A stretch of 64,000 nt of DNA, taken from NCBI GenBank assembly GCA_019454045.1, contig SKCR01023748.1:185869-249868 (forward strand). The letters run 5' to 3'. The notes beneath the pieces are model-generated. The model made no database searches and was not told the DNA's origin. It saw only the letters and a list, made by a program, of their open reading frames with translations. Positions 25,607 through 36,444 of this stretch are shown piece by piece (position 1 is the stretch's first letter; the number at the start of each line of letters is the position of its first letter). Both the position numbers and the translations under genes were made by a program. This DNA is from Zanthoxylum bungeanum. Taxonomy: Eukaryota; Streptophyta; Magnoliopsida; Sapindales; Rutaceae.

Positions 25607-26607
25607 GAATCGAGTTTGAATCATACGTCATTGGTGAATCTTCGGGAAGCGACCCAAGAGACCTCTAGATATGTTGGCAGTAAATCCGGTTGTCGAACTA
25701 TTCGAACACGTACGTACCAAGTACTACGTTTTTACCGATTTACAAGACAAGGTTAGCTTCTAGCAAAACGCCATGCCTACCCAATTCTCTAGAAATATTC
25801 TTACTGGAATATTAGATCTATAACAGCGTAGTAGTATACCGTAGTATAGTGTATATCGAACCAGTATCGGATGATCACATGTAAGGCCTGGGGCTGGATA
25901 TGTGTCTGCCCCGTACGATACACATATCAGACATCAAGCAACCAGTCTCTTTGAATCGGATAATCCTGACCTAGTCATATTATCCCGATGGTTGCAACCA
26001 TTATAGAGTACTCGTTCTGTATCCCTCGCGATCATCATCTCCATATGTCTGAAGTGATACTTCCATCTTGACATCACACCCAGTACACTACGATTCTCGA
26101 TAAACCCAGAAGAGGTATACACAGAACTCGTTAAAGCCCTGGACCACCAAACCTAAATTTTACCGATTGTCGTAAGTACTAGCGATGCAAATCTCAGGTT
26201 AAATATGCACCTACCCTGAAGCGGACTCCCATAGACACGCAGACATACTACCAATGGGACTCCGCGGGGTCTATCCAGAGCGAAGCTGTTTTCCGTACTA
26301 TCGGTAAAACACAACCTCCTACCGCACTTGCATAAGTATCCAATACTTAAATATATGAGAACTATGCCGTTGTGCCCTCACAACATGCACAAGTGCAGTA
26401 CTAGTCTATTCCGCATTATCGATGTCCAATCTCGATAATACTACGACTAGGGATATTTAATGATTAAACCTACTTTTACCATTTATATATCAAAGTAAAT
26501 AAATTACAAAACGGTAAAAGGCAATTTCATTACTACATAGTTAATTTTGTACAATAATACAATATCATTTACAAAATAGTGACGCTATGGGTCATTACTG
26601 TCTAACA
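25607..26607 (-). repeat. N2 3' LTR, truncated
   Basis: Matches 33694-34742 almost base for base, so the two LTRs diverged recently. Differences are mostly small indels plus a deletion of about 50 bases near 26471 (the 5' LTR has it intact at about 34557-34610). The part matching 32787-33693 is absent. Confidence 0.88.
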
Positions 26608-26618
26608 ATCTCCCACTT
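26608..26618 (-). other. N2 polypurine tract
   Basis: AAGTGGGAGAT on the coding strand, between the RNase H stop region and the 3' LTR. Confidence 0.85.
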
Positions 26619-26621
26619 GGC

Positions 26622-26924
26622 CTATAGCCAGTCACTCAAGCATCTAATACCTGAACTATGTACATGTCGCTCAAACTTTTCCCGAGGAATAGCCTTCGTC
26701 AGCGGATCTGCAATATTATCCTCTGATGCGATCTTCTCGATCTTCACATCGCCACGATGTATGATCTCTCGAATCAGATGGAATCGTCGAAGAACATGTT
26801 TGGATCGTTGATGAGACCTTGGTTCCTTAGCCTGTGCTATAGCCCCGCTATTGTCACAATACAATGGAACGGGCTCAGCTGCTAACGGAACTACTCCTAA
26901 TCCAATTAGGAATTTCGGATCCAA
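26622..26924 (-). pseudogene. N2 RNase H, C-terminal part
   Basis: 100-residue open frame ending the polyprotein. It contains LYCDNSGAIAQAKEPRSHQ with the third acidic residue of RNase H, then FHLIREIIHRGDVKI and ADPLTKA, ending SDWL with a stop four bases before the polypurine tract. The frame joins the upstream RNase H part through a single lost base near 26911: N3 keeps the T at the same place (about 55634). RNase H removes the RNA template during reverse transcription. Confidence 0.9.
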
Positions 26925-27313
26925 ACTGCCTCTTTTGCTGCTTCAGCTGCTGCAATGTACTCCGCTTCAGTTGCTGAATCGGCAACAGTATCTTGCTTGG
27001 AAGATTTCCAGCTCACTGCTCCGTTATTCAAGCAAAATATGTACCCGGTTTGCGACTTGAAGTCGTCTCTGTCGGTTTGGAAACTTGCATCGGTATACCC
27101 AGATACCTCAAGTTCTCCATCTCCATAGATTAAGAAAACATCCTTAGTTCTTTTAAGATACCTAAGGATATTCTTAACCGCCATCCAGTGATCCTGTCCT
27201 GGATCGGCCTGATATCGACTGCACATGCTCAAAGCATAGGACACATCAGGTCGTGTACATATCATGGCATACATGATCGATCCGACTGCCGAGGCGAACG
27301 GAGTCCGACTCAT
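26906..27313 (-). pseudogene. N2 RT connection and RNase H, N-terminal part
   Basis: 135-residue frame: FASAVGSIMYAMICTRPDVS, NILRYLKRTKD, then GYTDASFQTDRDD (first RNase H Asp) and SATEAEYIAA (Glu). It overlaps the next fragment in another frame. The upstream join is a single missing base near 27327, where N3 has an extra T in the matching PKTQDERDN codons. All catalytic residues visible in this part are kept. Confidence 0.9.
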
Positions 27314-29397
27314 GTTGTCTCTCTCTCTTGTGTTTTAGGACACATGTTCCTAGATAGAAAGACGCCATGTGATGTTGGCAACAGTCCCTTCTTGGACTGA
27401 TCCATGTTGAATCTCTTCAACACTTTATCAATATATGTACTCTGGGAGAGTCCAAGTAGCTTTCTAGATCTATCCCGGTAGATCTTTATTCCTAGAATAA
27501 AAGCTGCTTCTCCCAGATCTTTCATGGAGAATTTCAATGAAAGCCAAGCTTTCACCGACGTTAACATGGGAATGTCATTGCCTATAAGCAATACATCGTC
27601 GACATAAAGGACAATAAAAGTCAGTGCACTCCCACTAACCTTCTTATATACACAAGGATCATCTACGTTTTGAATGAAATCATATTCTTTTATGACCTCA
27701 TCAAAACGTTGGTTCCATGACCTCGATGCTTGCTTCAGTCCATAAATGGACCGATTTAACTTACAAACCTTGTTTGCAAGTCTTGGTGCGATAAAACCGT
27801 CAGGTTGTTGCATATAAACATCCTCCAACAGGTTTCCGTTAAGGAAAGCGGTTTTAACGTCCATCTGCCATATTTCGTAATCGTAATATGCAGCTATTGC
27901 AAGCATTATCCGAATGGATTTAATCATGGCAACGGGTGAGAAAGTTTCGTCATAATCAACTCCAAGTTGTTGACGATACCCCTTCGCTACGAGCCTAGCT
28001 TTGTACGTTTGTACGTTGCCATCCATGTCTGTCTTCTTCTTGAAGACCCATTTGCATCCAATAGGCTTTACGCCTTCTGGTGCATCAACCAGTGTCCAAA
28101 CTTGGTTGGTATACATGGAATCCATTTCGGCCTTCATGGCTTCTTGCCATAAAGTGGATTCGATACCCTGTATCGCTTCCTCATACGTAGCCGGTTCAGT
28201 ATCCTCAATAAGATTAATATCTACATGAGGTGAGATCAGGAATCCATACCTCTCAGGTATTACCCTGACTCTCTCCGACCTACGTAGTCCTTGTGTAACT
28301 GAAGATTGTGGTTCAGTCTCATCCTGGATGGACTGTTCATGTTCCGTTCTTGATTCATTGCCAGGAACAGTATCACTACGACTTTCATCGAGTTCTACTT
28401 TCCTCCCACTAAACACTGCATTTAGGAATTCCTTCTCAAGGAAAACCGCATGTAGAGCAACAAATACTTTGTTCTCTTTTGGGTTATAGAAGTAATATCC
28501 TTTGGTTTCCTTAGGATATCCAACAAATAGGCATTTATCTGATTTGGGTTCAAGTTTGGTACCTTCCAAACGTTTGACGTATGCCCAGCAACCCCAAATC
28601 TTCAGGAATGAGAAACCTGGTTTCTTTCCTGTCCATATCTCATACGGAGTCTGTTCAACAGACTTTGACGGAACCCTATTCAAAATAAGGATTGCACTTT
28701 CTAATGCATGTCCCCAGAAGGATATAGGCAGCTCAGTGCGACTCATCATCGACCTTACCATATCAAGCAAGGTACGGTTTCTCCGTTCAGACACACCATT
28801 TAATTGTGGTGTTCCAGGAGGAGTCCATTGTGAAAGAATACCATATTCTTTCAAGTAATCTTGAAACTCATTACTTAAGTATTCGCCACCACGGTCCGAC
28901 CGTAATGTTTTAATACTCTTGCCTGTTTGTTTTTCAACTTCGTGTCGAAACTCTTTGAATTTCTCAAAAGTTTCCGACTTGTGCATCATTAGATACACAT
29001 AACCATAACGTGATGCATCATCCGTAAAGGTTACGAAGTATCGATATCCACCTCTAGCCTGGCTAGACATGGGCCCACAAACGTCACTATGAACGAGGGC
29101 TAACAGTTCAGTGGCGCGTTCACCTTTACCACTAAAAGGTGATTTAGGCATTTTGCCTAATAAACAAGATTCGCAGACGTCATATGAATTTGGATCAAAT
29201 CCGTCCAAGTACCCACTCTTCGAAAGTGTGGATATGCGAGTCTTGTTGATGTGTCCCAGACGACAATGCCACAAATAAGTTTCTTCTTTTGGATTACTCA
29301 TTTTGAGCCTTTTGTTTGTTATTTTACATTTTGGAGATTCATTTATATTCAAAATAAAGACCATTATTTGCATCAGCACTGCAAATTTCTGCATCAT
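27310..29397 (-). CDS. N2 integrase and reverse transcriptase (copia pol), long open frame
   Basis: 695 residues, the longest open frame in the window. GAG-pre-integrase zinc region at about 43-82 (YLWHCRLGH, CESCLLGK). Integrase catalytic triad D105, D168, E204, spacing DD35E, with the NGVSERRNR context. Integrase C-terminal WGCWAYV and LFVGYPKETKGYYFYNP at about 268-305. RT from about 444 (KPIGCKWVFK), QMDVKTAFLNG near 510-521, YGLKQASRSW near 552, YVDD at 598-601, and LGEAAFILGIKIYR. Integrase inserts the cDNA and RT copies the RNA. The listed ATG is only the first Met after a frame break near 29345. The frame ends early at a lost base near 27327. Confidence 0.92.
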   Translation of the reverse strand: MMQKFAVLMQIMVFILNINESPKCKITNKRLKMSNPKEETYLWHCRLGHINKTRISTLSKSGYLDGFDPNSYDVCESCLLGKMPKSPFSGKGERATELLALVHSDVCGPMSSQARGGYRYFVTFTDDASRYGYVYLMMHKSETFEKFKEFRHEVEKQTGKSIKTLRSDRGGEYLSNEFQDYLKEYGILSQWTPPGTPQLNGVSERRNRTLLDMVRSMMSRTELPISFWGHALESAILILNRVPSKSVEQTPYEIWTGKKPGFSFLKIWGCWAYVKRLEGTKLEPKSDKCLFVGYPKETKGYYFYNPKENKVFVALHAVFLEKEFLNAVFSGRKVELDESRSDTVPGNESRTEHEQSIQDETEPQSSVTQGLRRSERVRVIPERYGFLISPHVDINLIEDTEPATYEEAIQGIESTLWQEAMKAEMDSMYTNQVWTLVDAPEGVKPIGCKWVFKKKTDMDGNVQTYKARLVAKGYRQQLGVDYDETFSPVAMIKSIRIMLAIAAYYDYEIWQMDVKTAFLNGNLLEDVYMQQPDGFIAPRLANKVCKLNRSIYGLKQASRSWNQRFDEVIKEYDFIQNVDDPCVYKKVSGSALTFIVLYVDDVLLIGNDIPMLTSVKAWLSLKFSMKDLGEAAFILGIKIYRDRSRKLLGLSQSTYIDKVLKRFNMDQSKKGLLPTSHGVFLSRNMCPKTQERETT

Positions 29398-30319
29398 TCA
29401 TATATAAATAACACCTGGTGTTTTTAAATACAAAAGTGTACCCTGTTTGGGTTAACAAAGATACAGAAATAATATTCCTAGTTAAACTAGGAACAAAATA
29501 ACAGTCATTTAGTTTAAGTACATGCCCCGAGGGCAGTTCCAAAACAAAAGTGCCTACGGCCAAAACAGCAACAGAAGTTCCATTTCCAACTCGTAGATCT
29601 ACCTCCCCCGAAGCCAGTCTCCTGCTATCATGCAGATCCTGCACATCAGTACAAATATGAGAACCACAGCCAGAATCAAAAATCCAATTTTTATTAAGAC
29701 TGGAAGTAGTCATATTTATCTCAATAACAAACATACCTGAGGCCGGAGCCTTGCCCGCCTGTATGTCCTCCTTATGTCCCTTGTTCATGCGGCAGTCACG
29801 CTTCCAGTGACCTCTTTTGCCGCATTTCAGGCAAACATCTTGAGACTTGTCCCTTGGCTTCCCAGAAGCCTTTGTTGACTTGGCCTTGCCTTTGTTCTTA
29901 TGCTTCTTCTTCTTAACACCCCCAGTTGCCTTGAGCCCAGCTTTCGGCGTTTGAGATGTTGTTGCAAAGTGCGCCTCGCGCTTGTTGCCTTTCAGAAGTT
30001 CTTTCTCTGACTCCTTGAGAATTGACAACAACTCTCCAAGAGTGTCATCCGAATTCATCAGTTTGTAGTTGATGACAATCTGTTTCCAAGTATCGGGTAG
30101 TGACTGTAGAAGTACATCTATAGCCAGCTCAGACTCCAAGACTATACCCATATTAGCCAGTTCATCAATATCGGCTATCATTTGAGTCCCATGGACCTCA
30201 ACAGAACTACCATCAGTCATACGGGTGCGAAAGATTCTCTTCACCAACTCGTACCTCGCCATCCGCTTATTAGTGCGGTGAAGATCTTGCAATCTTGCCA
30301 TCATATTATAAGGATCCAA
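29339..30319 (-). CDS. N2 gag C-terminal part and protease (copia)
   Basis: 326-residue frame. Gag/UBN2-like region 1-110 (RTNKRMARYELVKR, ELAIDVLLQSLPDTWKQ), lysine-rich linker 134-160, zinc knuckle C163-x2-C166-x4-H171-x4-C176, then the aspartic protease with DSG at 215-217 (WIFDSGCGSHICTD). Gag forms the particle and binds RNA; the protease cuts the polyprotein. The natural start lies upstream near 30581, so this ATG is only the first Met after a frame break. The end at 29339 is a frame break where other copies carry two more bases (AT). Confidence 0.9.
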   Translation of the reverse strand: MDPYNMMARLQDLHRTNKRMARYELVKRIFRTRMTDGSSVEVHGTQMIADIDELANMGIVLESELAIDVLLQSLPDTWKQIVINYKLMNSDDTLGELLSILKESEKELLKGNKREAHFATTSQTPKAGLKATGGVKKKKHKNKGKAKSTKASGKPRDKSQDVCLKCGKRGHWKRDCRMNKGHKEDIQAGKAPASGMFVIEINMTTSSLNKNWIFDSGCGSHICTDVQDLHDSRRLASGEVDLRVGNGTSVAVLAVGTFVLELPSGHVLKLNDCYFVPSLTRNIISVSLLTQTGYTFVFKNTRCYLYMNDAEICSADANNGLYFEYK

Positions 30320-30581
30320 GTCCCTATTTTGGCGCGACGAAAGTGTTGAGTCATTGAAGCAAGCATGATCGACTGAGCCGTGTCACAATCATCACTGTGA
30401 GTTTTCCATAACTCCAGCTCAAGTGGCTCAGTGGGCTTAGGCCCGAGAGGTCTCTGAATCGTATACAGTATCCTCTCTGCCCCAAGGACTATCCTTAGGT
30501 TCATTTCCCAATCAGCAAAGTTTGTCCCCTAAAGACATTGTCACCCATGATGATGTCACGGACATTTACCTTGCTAGCCAT
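30301..30581 (-). pseudogene. N2 gag N-terminal part
   Basis: The likely gag start is the ATG at 30581 (MASKVNVRDIIMGDN). A frame break near 30529 leads into a frame with MNLRIVLGAERIL and LELELWKTHSDDCDTAQSIM (30504-30350). A second break near 30345 leads to the next gag fragment. Each break is explained by one missing base. The region matches the start of copia gag proteins, where a NFADWE-like motif precedes the NLRIVL stretch; that motif is readable across the first break. Confidence 0.85.
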
Positions 30582-32770
30582 CTTAACTACGATAGTCCAA
30601 CTATCTAGTTAACGATAAAATGGGTACAGTCAAACTGTTACAAGAAAAATAACATTTTATTAGTCCAACTAATGTTAAAATATTGACGAAATAATTTTGT
30701 AAACGCGTAAAGCTAAGTATCTGAATGAAATTGCAAACTCAATACTAGCCTCCCACTATTTTCTACAAGTCTCTAACCCTCTGTTGAGTACTCGGGAAAT
30801 CCAATTTCCTAGTGGGCTAGGATCCCGTTAAATAACACACAACCTTGACTTTGGCCAACAAGTTGTATGATATTTAACTAGGTAGATCTCGAAGATCAAT
30901 TGGATCCCATCCAATTCCTAGATCCGGTAGGTGGACATCCAAGTCCGAAACATATATATCTAATACATACGTCAATGTATCCAATACATTTTCCTAACCA
31001 TTTCCTCTGAATCAACTAAGCCTTGGCTTTGGCACAACAAACCTAATGATTCCAGTTAAGCGGGACCCATTGACAAGGAAAGTTTCGTAATCAATGTCGA
31101 TGGACAAGAAGTGATCTTGACTTTGGCCAACAAATCACAACTTGGACAGGACACCGATGTGGAACAAAACTCTCATGATTCAAACACATCCTCAATTGAC
31201 AAAGGTCTTGACTTTGGCCAACAAACCAATGCCAATTTCGGATCTTGAGAAAGAATCATTCAACGGAAGGAAAATCGCTTAATATTGTTTGAGGGATTTT
31301 TCGCGTAATTGGCAACCAATTAATTTATCTTTGTTAGGTCTCATCATCATACACCCTTAAGCATGCTTCTAAAACATCATAAAGCGCGTAAAGTAAAGTA
31401 ATAGTGATATGCGGATGGATATATAAACAACTTGTTCCTAGAACAAATCACTCCCTTTCCTCTCCCCGCTAGCACTATTCTACTTCTACCCAATTACATA
31501 ATACAATAAGAGAAACCTCATTTACATTGAGGGGAATTAGGTGAGAAGAGAATACAAAGAGATAAGAGATAAGGCTGGACACGCAGGTCCAATTTATAAA
31601 TTCCAAATTTACAATAATTTCTAAAATTACCCTTCCCTTCTAATATCCATCCGATATATACACTATTCATACAACACATCCACATTCATTCATTCATTCA
31701 AGGCATGTTATACAACCAATCAAATCCAATTAATTAGTCTTTAATTAGGTGACAATACAATGTTCAAACAATTGTTTGCATTTGCGCGAGTCCAACTCGT
31801 TTTGAGAATAAATACATATGGTATGAATTCACGAATTATATCGAACTACTCGTTAAATCCAATTTAAGTCGTATTCAATACTAATCCTATTATTTAATTC
31901 TAAATTAAATATTTACACTTTTATTGTGCTTTTATAACTTAGATTCCAAATCTAGTTCTATTGGGTCTCAAAGCCCAACTAACATCTAATGTCCGTTTAA
32001 TTAAAGTCTGATGGGCTTCTATTGATTTCATTAGGCTTGGGCCTTGGTCAATGTGGGTCAAACCCAATTTCCAAGCCCAATAAGGAATCACCCTCATTTG
32101 CCATAAAATCAATATCAAGCCCATAAGGCCCAATTAAACATAAAAGCCCATTTATTACATTTGGACTTAAATGGTGTGATTTAGGCCCATTTTGGATCCA
32201 ATCCAAATGGTCCAAATCTACTTGGCCCAACCAAGCCCATTTATGACCAAATATAATAGTTTTAGGCCCAATTCCAATTTAAGCCCAATTAACTAAATTT
32301 TAAAATTCCAAATTTTATAACTTAATTAATTAAAGTGTATTTTCATGATTAATCCTTTAAATCAATATTCCCAAAATATCAAATTAATCTATTAATCATA
32401 TTTTTATCTTAAATACATGTCCAACATTATTTAATCAAAAAATCAAGTCCCTAATCTTCATCAAGCATTCGGCCAAGGTGATTAATATGGTTCCGATTTC
32501 GTTTTCAATCCAATCAAGTTACAAATGATCATCTCCATATTATTTCAAGTCATCCAATGTCTTAAAATTAAAAAATCATCTAGTCCACATGCTTGCATGT
32601 ATTCGGCCAAGCCTCATTGGGGTTGGAAAAATTAATCCAATTTATTTTCCATGAAATTGATGATGTATAATCCATTTAACATACATCTAAGCATATTAAT
32701 CAAGCAAACATCAAATCATGCTTCAAACAATTTTCCCCAAATAACATCCTAATATTTGCATGCATTTTTA
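30582..32770 (-). other. N2 untranslated leader
   Basis: About 2.2 kb between gag ATG and primer site, no coding frame. It has leader repeats at 30844, 31116 and 31207 and about a dozen AGCCCA/GGCCCA (TGGGCY) motifs at 31960-32290. It aligns along its length with the F1 leader in the other orientation. Confidence 0.8.
30844..31224 (-). repeat. Leader repeat, three copies (N2)
   Basis: CTTGACTTTGGCCAACAA at 30844-30861, 31116-31133 and 31207-31224 (plus strand; the coding strand reads TTGTTGGCCAAAGTCAAG). Spacings are 272 and 91 bases, mirroring F1 and F2. Confidence 0.88.
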
Positions 32771-32785
32771 GGCTCAATGATACCA
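32771..32785 (-). other. N2 primer binding site (tRNA-iMet type, altered)
   Basis: Coding strand TGGTATCATTGAGCC, one base from the LTR end. Relative to TGGTATCAGAGCC it carries a TT insertion before GAGCC. Confidence 0.75.
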
Positions 32786-32786
32786 T

Positions 32787-34742
32787 TGTTGGAAATCTAA
32801 TAACCATGTCCCAAGATCAAAAACAAGCAAAATATATAGAAGAATGAACTACATTGAAGTATGGCGGCGGAAACAATACTCACAAAAAGGAATGTGGATG
32901 CAATGGATGAAACAATGTTGCTCCTTTGTGCAGTGGAGGATTCGGCCCAGGAAAAGAAATGCTCCAAGCAAAGTTTGATCCTTCCAAGCTCTAAGATGAG
33001 TTTCCCATAACACCTTGTATGATCCCTTGATGTTGCTAGCCAAAGTTGTGTGTTAGAGTTCCAAACAAGCACACTTTCTTCTTGTCTTGCCACAAAACAA
33101 ATGAAGAATGGAGAGAGCTTTGAGAGCTCACTGTTTCGGTAATTAGAGAGGGAGAGAGGAGGGATGATTTTTGTCTCAAAAATCAATTTATATTTATGTC
33201 ATAATTATATTAAATAATAATATACTTATGACACAAACCATGCAAAGACTTAGAGTGTCTAACACTCAATTTCCATGCAATACCCTTGAGTGCTTTGTAC
33301 ACTATCTTCATGCAATACATCTTGATTAAATAATGCAAATAATGACAAGTGTCATGTGGGCCCCACACGTTTCCAAATGAAAGTGGGCCCACGTGCACTC
33401 ACGCGTTCGGGTTCGATATTTCCGAAATACCGAGCTTACGTCGCGACGTTAATTAAATCGAATTTAAATAAATAATTGCGCCTAGCGAAATTATTATTTA
33501 CGTCGCTAACGAATTAATTCTAAATTAACTCGTTTGCCCGAATTAAAATCTAATTTCAATTTCGCGTCGAAATCGAATTCCGATTATTATATCGAATATA
33601 ATAATTTTACGATTAATTCTAAATTAATCGTTCTCTCTCTTTATATAGTACTTTATCCAAGATAAAGTCTCTCCGTAATTAATCCAAGATTAATCGAGTT
33701 TGAATCATACGTCATTGGTGAATCTTCGGGAAGCGACCCAAGAGACCTCTAGATATGTTGGCAGTAAATCCGGTTGTCGAACTATTCGAACACGTACGTA
33801 CCAAGTACTACGTTTTTACCGATTTACAAGACAAGGTTAGCTTCTAGCAAAACGCCATGCCTACCCAATTCTCTAGAAATATCTTCTTACTGGAATATTA
33901 GATCTATAACAGGCGTAGTATACCGTAGTATAGTGTATATCGAACCAGTATCGGATGATCACATGTAAGGCTGGGGCTGGATATGTGTCTGCCCCGTACG
34001 ATAACATATCGGACATCAAGCAACCAGTCTCTTTGAATCGGATAATCCTGACCTAGTCATATTATCCCGATGGTTGCAACCATTATAGAGTACTCGTTCT
34101 GTATCCCTCGCGATCATCATCTCCATATGTCTGAAGTGATACTTCCATCTTGACATCACACCCAGTACACTACGATTCTCGATAAACCCAGAAGAGGTAT
34201 ACACAGAACTCGTTAAAGCCCTGGACCACCAAACCTAAATTTTACCGATTGTCGTAAGTACTAGCGATGCAAATCTCAGGTTAAGATCATATGCACCTAC
34301 CCTGAAGCGGACTCCCATAGACACGCAGACATACTACCAATGGGACTCCGCGGGGTCTATCCAGAGCGAAGCTGTTTTCCGTACCATCGGTAAAACACAA
34401 CCTCCTACCGCACTTGCATAAGTATCCAATACTTAAATATATGAGAACTATGCCGTTGTGCCCTCACAACATGCACAAGTGCAGTACTAGTCTATTCCGC
34501 ATTATCGATGTCCAATCTCGATAATACTACGACTAGGGATATTTAATGATTAAACCTTATGGATTGATACTGTCTCATATCATCATAATCCGGAACTAAT
34601 CATAGGGACTTTTACCATTTATATATCAAAGTAAATAAATTACAAAACGGTAAAAGGCAATTTCATTACTACATAGTTAATTTTGTACAATAATACATAT
34701 CATTTACAAAATAGTGACGCTATGGGTCATTACTGTCTAACA
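32787..34742 (-). repeat. N2 5' LTR
   Basis: 1956 bases, TGTTGGAAATC at 32787 to TGTCTAACA at 34742. Palindrome row at about 33400-33695, including arms ACTTTATC/GATAAAGT at 33650-33668, a paired change from the usual ATTTTATC/GATAAAAT. The GTGCTAGCAC box is altered here (TTGCTAGCCA near 33035). Confidence 0.88.
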
Positions 34743-36430
34743 GTGAGAAGAGAACTTACAAAGGAATAGAGGTGATGAAGGCTGGACACGCAGGTCCAAT
34801 TTAATAAAATCGAATTTATTACAAACAATTTCTAAAATTGCCCACCCGATACTAATATCCATCCGATCACATTAATTCATTCAACCAACCACGTTTTCAC
34901 ACACATAAGCACGATATCAATAATCAATCGAATTAATTAATCTGTTAATAAGTGATCATCAATGTTCAAACACCGATTCGATTTTGTTCGAGTCAAAAGC
35001 GTTTTGCGAATAAGTTATTAAAGTACGAATTCATGAATTAACTTAAATACATCATAAATCTAATTTAACATGTATTCAATTACTAATTCAATATTCAATT
35101 CTAAATTAAATTATTACACTTTTATTTAATAAACTTTTATGATTTAAATTCCAAATTTATCGTAAGCGTCTAAAGACCGATTAACGTCCAACGTCAATTC
35201 AATTAACGTCCAATGGGCTTTTAATTGATTTCTTAAGGCGTGGACTTTTGGTCAACTCGGGTTAAACCGATAACCAAAGTCCAATCCGGGATTTACCCCA
35301 TAAGCCCATAAATCAATCTTGGCCCATTAGGCCCAATTGAAAATTAAAGGTTCATTAGTCGCATTTGGGCTTTATGGTTAAGGTTTTGGGCCCAATTGGA
35401 TCCAATCCACTTGGCCTAAACCAAACTTGATTAAATCAAGCCCAATAGGCCAAATACAACATTAAAGTCCAATTTCCAAAATTAGGCCCATTAATTTAAA
35501 AATTATGACAAAATCCAATTCATATTCAATTAAACTAAAGTGTATTACATGATTAATCAACTAAATCAATATTTCTAAAACACCCTATTAGTCCAATTAA
35601 TCATGCTTAATTCATTATTACATGTCCAACATACAAATTGAAAAATCAAACCCATTTACATGCTACTAAGCTCTCGGCCAAGGAGGGATTTTGTATCCGA
35701 TTCGGTTTCAATCCAATCGAACCTACAATCGACATTAAATCACCATCCAATTTGATTACATACACATCCAATGTCATAAAATCAAAAAATACCAAGACAA
35801 TAAAGGGCATACACATTCGGCCAACACAAGCAATTTGGGGATTTATGTTCAATTCAAAATTCAATCTTATTGACTTCAAATTAACATCATCCAACATCAT
35901 TACAACCCATCCAATGAATCAAAATGAAAAATTCCAAATTTCCAAACATGCTTCAACTTTCGGCCAAGGTTAGATTTTGGGGTTTTTTTGTCCAATTCAA
36001 AGTACTATCCAATTGACCTTAAATTAACATCAAACACTATGATTCCAATTCATCAAATTAATCAAAATCAAAAATTTCCAAGAACCCAAAATCATCACAC
36101 ATTCGGCCAACACTTCCAATTTGGGAAAATTGATCCAATCACATTTTTTTGAAATTGATCAAATCAATCTTCAATTAAAGATCATTTAAACATGCTCAAT
36201 TAATCAATTAACCAAATCATGCTTAAAATCAAAATACCCAATATTAGTCTCATATTCGCCAAGATGAAAAATTTGGGGAAAATAATTCCAAATCATTTTT
36301 CAAACAAATTGGTCCAACCAAAATGAAATTAAACATGTTATAAGCATACTTAAACAACCAATTTACTCAAATCATGCTCAACAAACATTTACCAAATTTT
36401 AAGCCCTAAAATTTCATGCTTGAACCTATA
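34743..36430 (-). other. N1 leader, LTR-proximal part
   Basis: Resumes N1 after N2 with GTGAGAAGAGAAC, matching N2 leader 31541 onward. It contains TGGGCY motifs at about 35215-35500 and many short AT-rich repeats with CGGCCAA. Nothing coding is conserved with other copies. Confidence 0.75.
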
Positions 36431-36443
36431 GCTCTTGATGCCA
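36431..36443 (-). other. N1 primer binding site (tRNA-iMet type, altered)
   Basis: Coding strand TGGCATCAAGAGC, next to the 5' LTR. Compared with TGGTATCAGAGC it has T to C at the fourth base and one extra A. Confidence 0.7.
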
Positions 36444-36444
36444 T

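Larger units (their letters stand above)
25607..34742 (-). mobile_element. N2: reverse family A copia element, best preserved in window
   Basis: In plus-strand order: truncated 3' LTR 25607-26607, polypurine tract, RNase H, RT, integrase, protease and gag (26622-30581), leader, primer site 32771, full 5' LTR 32787-34742. It sits in N1's leader. The left junction has lost about 0.9 kb of N2's 3' LTR and up to about 430 bases of N1's leader, so no target duplication can be read. The polyprotein has no nonsense codon, only small frame breaks, so it is the likeliest recent source of functional proteins for family A. Confidence 0.85.

Noticed and set aside
35638..35973. 111-codon frame in the N1 leader
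   Set aside because: AT-rich leader sequence with internal short repeats; no equivalent frame in the F1 or N2 leaders.
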